From Seriola aureovittata (taxonomy: Eukaryota > Chordata > Actinopteri > Carangiformes > Carangidae): a stretch of 64,000 nt of DNA. Location of the stretch: assembly GCF_021018895.1 (NCBI RefSeq), contig NC_079377.1:8190501-8254500 (forward strand), given 5' to 3'. The position numbers were made by a program, and so were the translations under genes. Shown piece by piece: positions 25,301-64,000 of the stretch. Position 1 is the stretch's first letter, and each line of letters starts with the position of its first letter. Under the pieces are notes generated by a model. The model saw only the letters and a list, made by a program, of their open reading frames with translations, made no database searches and was not told the DNA's origin.

Positions 25301-27029
25301 TCCATGTGAAAAATGCTGGTGCGATTGGACTTAAATATCTAATAAGAGCAGTGAAAGTTATTCTGAGTGAAGTGGAGATGAAGCGGATCCTCCTCCCGGC
25401 TCTCTGCAGCACACTGTGGTTAGCTGCAGGGAGATAGGGAGTCCCTTTGAAGTTCAATTGCCGCTCCAAAAGTAAACTTCAGACACAAAGTCTTCCGTCC
25501 TGTGATTATTTGATTGTTGTTGACACAGGGCCAGAAAACAAATGAGGGGTCATCTCAACCCACCACAAAAAATGGCTACTGTTGTTCAATCAAAAGACCA
25601 TGACAGGAAACAGGTTTTATTTGAATCATTATCTACATCTGTGATCTATACTGTGCAGATACCATGTAGTGTTTATACACACTCTACGTGCTGCGCTCAC
25701 TGGAAACATAGTTGGCCTTGTTTTTATAGATAGTAGTCGTTTTAGAGTAGTATAAATAAATTCAACAGCCATTGTCTTGTGGTGATCCATTTCAATGTGA
25801 TTTCATGCATTAGGGATCCAGGAGTATGTGGAGGCCATCTCTTTCCTGCACTACATCCGTCATCGCAGCCTCATCAGCCTGGAGGAGATCAACGCCAGAC
25901 TGGTGTTCATGAGAGCGGAGAAGGTAGGAGCTAAGGTACATTTAATGACAATGGTGGGGTTAAGCTGCATGCACTTTGTTTTGTCAACTCAGTTTAATTT
26001 TTTACTGTTTTTTTGGGGTTGATATGTTTCGCTTAGCTTAGTTTAGCATGAAGCCTGGCTTTATCCAAAGGTAAAATCTGTAGCTTCATATTTAGTGCAC
26101 AGACATGGGAGTGGTGTTGATCTTTTCATCTAATGAATATCCTTGTTTTCTTGATAAGAAACAAGGATATTCCCAAAACTGTCAAACTAGTTGTATATTC
26201 ATTTTACATTATTTTCCTTTTTCCTTTCAAAGCAGTGGTGATGGCAGCGTTGGGTGGTGCTATGTACTGCATAAGCATTATGTGTCATTATGTGATTTTA
26301 TCCACTCTGCCTGTTATTTTCAGAGATACTGGGTCCCTGCTGATGCAGACAGAATTGTGTGAACCTCAGTATTTTGTAGTAAAAGCATCATCTTGCTTGA
26401 GAAAACACCTAAATTGCTTATTTGTTGTTGTTCTCTCTAAAAGCACAGCTGCAAAATGTAACAGTCATATCTTGTAAATATTGTTGTCACCATCGGTCCT
26501 GTGCGTAAAGCCTGCTGGGATAAGAATTTATGTGCACAATCTGTGAAAAAAAGCTTTGAAAAAATGACTCCAAAGAGTGTTCATCATCTACATCTTTTGC
26601 TGACATTCACGTGTGATTTTTATATCCTGTCTCGTCATGTTTTCGTCTCAGGGCGCAGCTGAAGCCCTGCCGCTGGGAGCTCAGGTCCTGACCTTCCATG
26701 TGACGCCCTCAGACTATCTGCTCGGCGTGGCCGACCTGACCGGAGAGCTGATGCGGATGTGCATCAGCAGCGTGGGCAACGGCGACATTGACACGCCCTT
26801 CCAGCTGAGCCAGTTCCTTCGGCAGATCCATGACGGTTTCTCCTACATTGGAAACACGGGCCCCTACGAGGTGTCCAAGAAGCTGCACACACTGCGACAG
26901 AGCCTGGGCAAAGTGGAGGACGCTTGCTACACCCTGCGTGTGCGCGGCTCAGAGATCCCCAAACACATGTTGGCCGACGTGTTCTCCAGTAGAACCACAC
27001 TCATCGACCCAGAGGAAGGAGTAGTTTAG
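19307..27029 (+). CDS. tsnax: tsnax, translin-associated factor X (TRAX), complete
   Basis: TRAX pairs with translin to form C3PO, a Mg-dependent endoribonuclease that clears the siRNA passenger strand in RISC activation and processes tRNA leaders. TRAX supplies the active site. Six exons (19307-19322, 20264-20353, 20465-20579, 21072-21202, 25814-25923, 26652-27029) join to exactly 840 bases, 279 residues plus stop (human 290). The likely catalytic acidic residues are present: E121 and E124 in QEYVEA, and D182 and E186 in DLTGE. Conserved blocks include [43 protein letters not shown] and [14 protein letters not shown]. The N terminus is short and lacks the basic NLS cluster seen in mammals. 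The loop at the exon 5/6 junction is shorter than in human and its sequence is not conserved. Confidence 0.97.
19323..20263 (+). other. tsnax intron 1
   Basis: This 941-bp intron has consensus ends (GTAAGT and TGTCAG). I see no further features in it. Confidence 0.85.
20264..20353 (+). CDS. tsnax: tsnax coding exon 2
   Basis: This 90-bp exon encodes residues 6-36. It begins [10 protein letters not shown] and ends SSPVIAAFK, matching human SSPVMLAFK at the same exon end. The donor is GTAACT. Its first part is divergent and polar. Confidence 0.92.
20465..20579 (+). CDS. tsnax: tsnax coding exon 3
   Basis: This 115-bp exon encodes residues 36-74. It contains [17 protein letters not shown] and [11 protein letters not shown], near identical to human. 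The donor is GTATGT. It is separated from exon 2 by an intron of only 111 bp (20354-20464). Confidence 0.96.
20580..21071 (+). other. tsnax intron 3
   Basis: This 492-bp AT-rich intron shows no features apart from its splice sites. Confidence 0.85.
21072..21202 (+). CDS. tsnax: tsnax coding exon 4
   Basis: This 131-bp exon encodes residues 74-118. It contains KLDGVRQKI and [13 protein letters not shown] and ends at the donor GTGAGT. The open frame beginning at 21119 fuses this exon to the adjacent LINE and is not a protein. Confidence 0.96.
21203..25813 (+). other. tsnax intron 4
   Basis: This is the largest tsnax intron at 4.6 kb. It begins almost directly with the tail of an L2-like LINE (21225-21970). 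The rest is AT-rich and unremarkable, with T-runs near 23519 and 24062 and an ATT repeat near 24759. Confidence 0.85.
21225..21970 (+). mobile_element. Truncated L2/CR1-like LINE, 3' end with reverse-transcriptase C-terminus remnant
   Basis: The decayed frame reads [41 protein letters not shown] (21290-21505). A change of frame follows, and then [20 protein letters not shown], the usual C-terminal order of fish L2-type elements. The 3' tail has AAGTCGCTTTGGATAAAAGC and GCCAAATGAGTAAAT. It has a stop at 21506 and a frameshift, so it is dead. The element is 5'-truncated and starts within about 30 bp of the tsnax exon 4 donor. Confidence 0.85.
25814..25923 (+). CDS. tsnax: tsnax coding exon 5
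   Basis: This 110-bp exon encodes residues 118-154. [20 protein letters not shown] contains the catalytic glutamates E121 and E124. The donor is GTAGGA. It ends in phase 0 at a loop that is longer in mammals. Confidence 0.96.
26031..26190 (-). mobile_element. Fragment of the 'aaagga-agtttgac' teleost repeat (minus orientation)
   Basis: It contains GCTTAGTTTAGCATGAAGCC, CTGGCTTTATCCAAAGGTAA and TATTCCCAAAACTGTCAAAC, the blocks of a very common fish MITE-like repeat. A fuller copy is at 54796 and fragments are at 62189. Confidence 0.65.
26135..26172. repeat. Near-perfect hairpin, 14-bp perfect arms extended to 17/18
   Basis: GAATATCCTTGTTT pairs exactly with AAACAAGGATATTC. The inner bases extend the stem with one bulged T and leave a 3-nt loop (GAT). 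It lies inside a repeat fragment in tsnax intron 5. Confidence 0.85.
26652..27029 (+). CDS. tsnax: tsnax coding exon 6 (last)
   Basis: This exon encodes residues 155-279 and the stop. It contains [17 protein letters not shown] with catalytic D182 and E186, then [26 protein letters not shown] and [11 protein letters not shown], ending EEGVV. It has higher GC content than its surroundings. It follows the acceptor GTCTCAG. Confidence 0.97.
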   Translation, partial: GAAEALPLGAQVLTFHVTPSDYLLGVADLTGELMRMCISSVGNGDIDTPFQLSQFLRQIHDGFSYIGNTGPYEVSKKLHTLRQSLGKVEDACYTLRVRGSEIPKHMLADVFSSRTTLIDPEEGVV

Positions 27030-27186
27030 TCCTCCACTGCTTCAACAACATTGTTTATGTTCTCTGCGGTGTCATTGTCTCCTTTAGTTTGGCTCCAGTT
27101 CTATTGTTTGTATGTATTTTTAATGGGATTTGTCAGATGTTTGATATGTTTCATGACATGCCTGCTAATTTTGATATTATTATTAC

Positions 27187-27192
27187 AATAAA
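27187..27192 (+). terminator. tsnax: tsnax polyadenylation signal AATAAA
   Basis: AATAAA lies 158 bp after the stop codon, with a T/GT-rich stretch just downstream (tgtttttgtgttg). The 3' UTR is therefore short, about 180 bp. Confidence 0.8.
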
Positions 27193-27430
27193 AACAATTG
27201 TTTTTGTGTTGCAATAGACAATGGATTTTTTTTTTCTTTGATAAAAATCAGATGGCTTCAGTTGTTTTGCATGAATAAAAGTTCTGTGCCAAATATGCCA
27301 TGATCTCCCAGTCTGTGAGCTGCTTTGATAATGTGTGTGTGTTTATTTTTATTTTTCTCTCTCCGCTCTCACGTGGCACGTGTGACAAATACACATATTG
27401 TACGTGCCTATTCTCTGGCGGGGCCCACTG

Positions 27431-27443
27431 GCACACGCACACG

Positions 27444-27485
<42 letters not shown>
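27431..27485. repeat. Alternating purine-pyrimidine CA/CG tract
   Basis: The 55 nt alternate strictly (CACACGCACACGCACGCGCG then CA repeats). It lies about 240 bp downstream of the tsnax poly(A) signal. The reading frames crossing it are repeat artefacts. Confidence 0.9.
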
Positions 27486-27486
<1 letters not shown>

Positions 27487-29219
27487 GCAACCCCTTGCCT
27501 CCTCATTCTACGCTCTTTAAACAATTCTCACCATGCTGCAATGACGTGAATTCAAAATTAGGTTTGGCTCATGCTGGGAAATATTCCTGGCAGAGAGCTG
27601 ATATATTCCTGCTCCTTCCTCCTCACCTCATGGTGACAGTTATTACCATCCAGATGGATGTTGGAGGCAGTGAGAAACAGTCTTCCTGCATAATCCCTAG
27701 TCAGTAAGAGCAACTCTAATTCATGTTTGGGGAAACAAAATTTTATTGTCAGTTTTATGAGCCTGATCGTTCAAACCACAACAACACTGCCTCTGCTGGC
27801 TTTCCAGTTACTATCCTTGACGGCAGCTGTGGTGCTTCCTTGACTGAAAGTGCTCAGTGACAATCTGCCTGTGACTAATTCTGTGTTCTGTATAAATATA
27901 AAGTATTTGCTATGTTGTTGGTTCATAGCTTTTTATTTATCCACACATGGGATTCTGCATTGTTTCAGTGCTCCTGATGTTCCACAGACTTCCATAGGAT
28001 TTCAATGTTATGTAATTGTGCCATCTGGTGGCAAATATTAGTACTGACTTGTCCTCTATGAGAGGAAATGTACTGCTATAAATACACTGATCTGAAATTA
28101 ATCAAACACAGTATAGTAAATTATCATTATACATGCTTTAAAAAAAATTAATTTCAACTAATTTTCTGGATTGTTTCACATGAAATTAATTTTATTTGGT
28201 CAGTTTTTTAGGAGTTGGTGAGTTTCAATGAGAGAGTCTGAGAGAGAAAGACAACTGGTTTTTGCTTTTTGTTTTCTTAAAGATAGAAATGTAAATCACA
28301 CGTCTTGTTGTGTGGGAGCAGAGAGCAACTGGTGCCTTTAACAGAGACTGTACATAAACAGTTTTTATTTAACAGCAAATAAATTCTCCTGAGCTAAATA
28401 TCTGATTATATCGCAGCTGAGTTGAAAATACTGGAGACAGAGAACTGCAACATGAACACGTGGCCGTCAAAATATTACTGTTTAGTGAATGCAATGCATG
28501 CAAAACAAGATGCATTTCTGCTTTAAATAGATATTCACATCATTTGGTGTCCTGTGAAGGTCAACAATATGTAGATATCAGCAGGAATAATGTAGAGGAG
28601 GCAGTTAACCCTGCTGACCTGCACAAACTGAAAACAAACAAAAAAAAACCCACAAAAAAAACACTATAATCAATAAAAAATAACCTAACAAAAGGAATAT
28701 ATGGAACCAAACCCCAAACCTATATCTGTGTGAAGTCTGACATCTTCTGGTGAAAGTAGACACTCAATCCATTGTGCAGCTATGGATGAATTAAACAATA
28801 GATTGAGCGTAGAATCATGGTGGATGATTACATGGTGAAACCTACTGTTCTTGGTCTGAACCAGTATCTTAAAAGCACTGAAGCATGAACAAACCTTTTG
28901 ACAATAAATGTTTAGACAATATCACAGCAGGAAAATTCATGTGTTTTCAAGTGATGACTTCACTTAAAAAAGAAAAGTATTTATGTATATTATATATTTA
29001 TCTTTACATATATAAATATCTGTCAATATGTCTTATGTGTTATTTTCTGATGCCATGCTCACATTTCTTACATAGACTGTTCATTGTCTGCCCCTTGTTT
29101 CTCTGTACAAGTACAAACATGTCATCACAAATCTGATTGAAAGTTTGAAAGATAAATGTGACAAAACTAAAAGGGAAGCTACAGCTGCAATGTCACAGAG
29201 GTAATCCTAAAATCTGGTG

Positions 29220-29288
29220 CATCATCATTATCATCATCATTATGATGATGATCATCATTATCGTCATCATTGCCGTCATCATCATCAC
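29220..29288. repeat. ATC/ATG trinucleotide repeat with palindromic switch
   Basis: CATCATCAT, then T, then ATGATGATG (29232-29250) forms a perfect palindrome within a longer run of ATC-type triplets. Confidence 0.9.
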
Positions 29289-30088
29289 TGATTGTTGCCA
29301 AGTGTCATTCTGACATGCCATATGCACCAGGGAATGAAAACTGCACAGAAAAGATAGAGTCTATAGACTGGAGAACTAAAAATGAAGTAAAAATAATTGA
29401 AATTTCCATGAGCTGTGTTTTCTTTGGAGAAAAACAGACCAGTTACAACCTGGAAGTCTGCTGAAAGCCAGCAGTGTGAATTATGAAGCATGAGGAAACA
29501 TGCTGCAGCCCTGAGTTGTTGTCCTGTGACCGGCAGTTAGCTGATCTGTTTGCTAAAGGACATTAAGAGCTTCTAATCTTTAATACTGTGCAGGTGATCT
29601 CACTCTGCTGTGCAAGTGAGGCAGTGGATTTTATCCCTTCTGCCACACAGCTCTTTCATTCTCCGTCATGTAGCCTGAGCAAGTAGGGTCTGCACTCACT
29701 GTGTCGACTGAACTGAGCTTTTCATCACTGAGTCTTGTCCATCAGTCTGCAGCTCAGCCAAGCTGAATGAATGGGCCATTTGGAAGGAGCATGAAAAGAC
29801 TCAGTTCTATGTGGGGTCTCTTCTCATGCACCCCCTCACTGCTTAAACAAAGAGGACTATAAGGATGTGTTAGGAGGGTCTAACACTGCAAAGATGCCTT
29901 TAAACTACTTTCCTGCACACAAGGAGTAATTTGACCTACATATTTAATTAGTCTTAGTCTGCCAACATAGTGTCAACAGTGCCGGGACATATGTGTTGCT
30001 AGTGTTCAAATGAACTGTTTCATTTATATGGATATTTTATGAACGTAATGTTGAATTCATTAAAGCTCCAGAAATTATCTTTACACCT

Positions 30089-30416
30089 TTAAAGGTCCCA
30101 TATTGTATATAGTGACATGTCCATGTCTTTTTTTTTTTAACCATAAAGCAGGTCTAGGTTCTTTATTAATACTGTGAAAGTATCAAACGCCCAAGCCCCG
30201 CCCACCTGGACCCACCTCAACGTTGCAGCACTTGGTTTCTTTTGTGTGTTTACCTGAAATCTGCTAAATTTTTATTTGATCACTCAGAAAACAGCCAGCC
30301 AATCAGAAGAGACGCTCAGAGCCTTCTGAGATGGGTTTTGGTTCTTAAAATATATCTTCTTATGGATCAAAACTTCAAATAAAACCAATGTAAAGTGTAA
30401 AGTATGGGACCTTTAA
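30089..30416. mobile_element. TTAA-flanked MITE (TIR TTAAAGGTCCCATA)
   Basis: The 328-bp element starts TTAAAGGTCCCATA and ends TATGGGACCTTTAA, a perfect 14-bp TIR including the TTAA target. TTAA targets are used by piggyBac- and Kolobok-type transposases, and this 'aaaggtcccata' family is common in fish. It has no coding capacity. The interior includes AAGCCCCGCCCACCTGG and a CAGCCAGCCAATCAGAAG block. Confidence 0.85.
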
Positions 30417-31267
30417 AAAGTTACTACAATAACAACAGTCATTTATCACTAAATTCAATTTTGCGTGTGCATTTGAGCTTTAAATCTCACTAAAATGCAA
30501 CTTTATTGGTAGTTATTGGCTGTCGGACACCATGTTTGTTTTATTTTTCTTGATTTTTTTTCTCTCATAATTCCCATTTTCTCTTGCACCAACAGCGCTG
30601 AAATCACAATGGTCCTAAAATAAGGCGTGCATATGCAACAGCAGCAGTTTAATCCGGTGATGTGTCCTGCAGCTCTCTGAGACAGCCTGCTGTGGTTATG
30701 AGGCGGTCTGAAGGAGTCTGGAGTCAAATTCCTGAACACGTAGGAGCTGCTCACGTTGCTCCAACACGACGCACGACTCAGGGGCGCAGCGAATAACGGA
30801 TTACTGATCAACTGATCGATGAGGCACATATTTATCTCGGCTCTAACTTCAGTCATCACCCTGAACAACCGTATGTTTTTTTTCCGTGTTCAATATGTCA
30901 ACAACAAAAATGACATGAAGACCATCTTTTCTCTCCGGACCGTCTGTTCGAGCGCAACTGAAGCCGCAGGTTTGCCACAGAGGAGAAATGTAAGAATGTG
31001 ATGGACAAAGATCGATACTTGTTTCATTAGGAAATGTTTATGATGGACACGGGAGCGCGCGTAAAAGCCGGTTTCACACGTTGTTCCTAAGCGGGTGGGG
31101 AAAAAAAATAACAGTCTGGAGTCACTTTTCCACAACGGAAATGAGATCAGTCCTATTGCCTGGCTCCATTTCTCCTAAAACATGGTCGGTGTAACTTCAT
31201 GCAGAACCGGGATCTGATCTGACATCGTCTGACTTCTGGCTACAAACAGCATTTTATTCATGGGAAG

Positions 31268-63198
<31,931 letters not shown>

Positions 63199-63691
63199 GT
63201 ACGCAACAATGTCTTGTTAACAATACACAATGTATTATTCATGTAGATGCCCATGCATGCATTGCAGAGTTCAGACAGAGATTTAGAGCATCTTGAATAT
63301 AAAAGATTGAGGCGTTCCATAGCTGAAGTCTTAGATATTTTCTTCACATAACTCCTCTTTGACACAGAAAGGTCAAATGAGGATTACCTGTTTCCTAATT
63401 CACGCGCTTTTTCACTGTGGTGTGAAAAGTGACCTCTGTCAGTCTCAGCACTTGACTGGAGAGGACATTCAGCTGCTGTCAGAATGTAAAAGTCTGTCGA
63501 CTACAGTGAGATGAGCAGCAGTCTATTAGTAAGTTTGCTTGAGGGTATTTTTAAACCAGGAAAAATGAAAATGTGGGCGTGTGGGAGTCAACCATTTGGA
63601 AACATTTTGGCTTCCTTCAAGAGTTTCATTTTACAGAGCGCAGATTTAAGAGTCTGTTTCTGCATGATTACATGCATTTAGAGGGATTGCA

Positions 63692-63750
<59 letters not shown>

Positions 63751-64000
63751 TCTCTGTGTTGGTCTATCCCACAGTGAGCTGAGGTCCACTGCCTCAGGGC
63801 CAACTCATTCTCTCCTCTCCTCACACTTTCCTCCGCCCACGTAGTCTAACACACTTGTCTGAGATAGGAACAAAGCCAATAAAAATACAGCACACTTGTT
63901 TTTGTGAGACTATATTTTTGTTACTTTGGCTCAGAGATTGTGATTTAACATAATATTTGCTGTTTCTCAGCAGCAGGTGATACATTCAACGTACTTATTT
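63199..64000 (+). other. disc1 intron 11 (part)
   Basis: This stretch holds (GT)26 at 63697-63748. No further disc1 exon was seen before the window ends. Confidence 0.8.
63697..63748. repeat. (GT)26 microsatellite
   Basis: This is an uninterrupted GT repeat in disc1 intron 11. Confidence 0.97.

Larger units (their letters stand above)
25924..26651 (+). other. tsnax intron 5
   Basis: This 728-bp intron contains a fish repeat fragment with a strong hairpin (26031-26190). No coding signal was seen; the 114-aa frame here is spurious. Confidence 0.8.
27193..31267. other. tsnax-disc1 intergenic region with disc1 promoter at its right end
   Basis: This region is AT-rich and non-coding. It holds a 55-nt alternating purine-pyrimidine tract at 27431, an ATC/ATG palindromic microsatellite at 29221 and a TTAA-type MITE at 30089. 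The last 550 bp have more CpG and probably contain the disc1 promoter, which I cannot define more closely. The ORFs near 30503-31135 look spurious. Confidence 0.7.

Noticed and set aside
26764..27000. Antisense frame across tsnax exon 6
   Set aside because: It is a shadow of the real exon.
29220..29288. ATC/ATG array as a possible CRISPR-like or regulatory repeat
   Set aside because: It is a simple trinucleotide microsatellite in a vertebrate genome with no spacer structure.

Overview
The window is nuclear DNA of a ray-finned fish, most likely a percomorph teleost. Three multi-exon vertebrate genes can be rebuilt exon by exon with GT-AG introns and consistent reading phase. The gaps hold interspersed repeat types that I recognise from teleost genomes: hAT-like and TTAA-type MITEs, the 'aaagga-agtttgac' and 'TGGTAAATGG' repeats, an L2-like LINE tail, and abundant (TG)n. 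No bacterial, CRISPR, rRNA or tRNA features were found.

Layout. (1) 3885-16749, minus strand: exons 2 and 1 of egln1 (PHD2, the HIF prolyl hydroxylase). The remaining 3' exons lie left of base 1. (2) 16750-19306: a 2.6-kb divergent intergenic region with the CpG-rich egln1 promoter at one end and the tsnax promoter, which carries a ZNF143/SBS-like site, at the other. (3) 19307-27029, plus strand: the complete six-exon tsnax (TRAX, the translin partner in the C3PO nuclease), 279 codons, with a poly(A) signal at 27187. (4) 27030-31267: intergenic, with a TTAA-flanked MITE. (5) 31268-63198 and onward, plus strand: the first 11 coding exons of disc1. They give 731 codons in unbroken frame and end at a clean donor, so the last exons (about two in human) lie beyond the window.

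The order and orientation egln1(-) tsnax(+) disc1(+) is that of human 1q42, in a much more compact form. The genes are unrelated in pathway: oxygen sensing, small-RNA and tRNA-fragment processing with DNA-damage roles, and a neuronal/centrosomal scaffold. The neighbourhood is therefore conserved synteny, not an operon-like unit.

I see no undescribed multi-gene system. The observations most worth a second look are regulatory or structural: a (TG)8-T4 tract that forms the disc1 exon 4 acceptor, apparent loss of the basic NLS in TRAX, candidate HIF and ZNF143 sites in the promoters, several intact MITEs, a 137-bp (TC)n tract, and blocks in disc1 introns that look like conserved non-coding elements.
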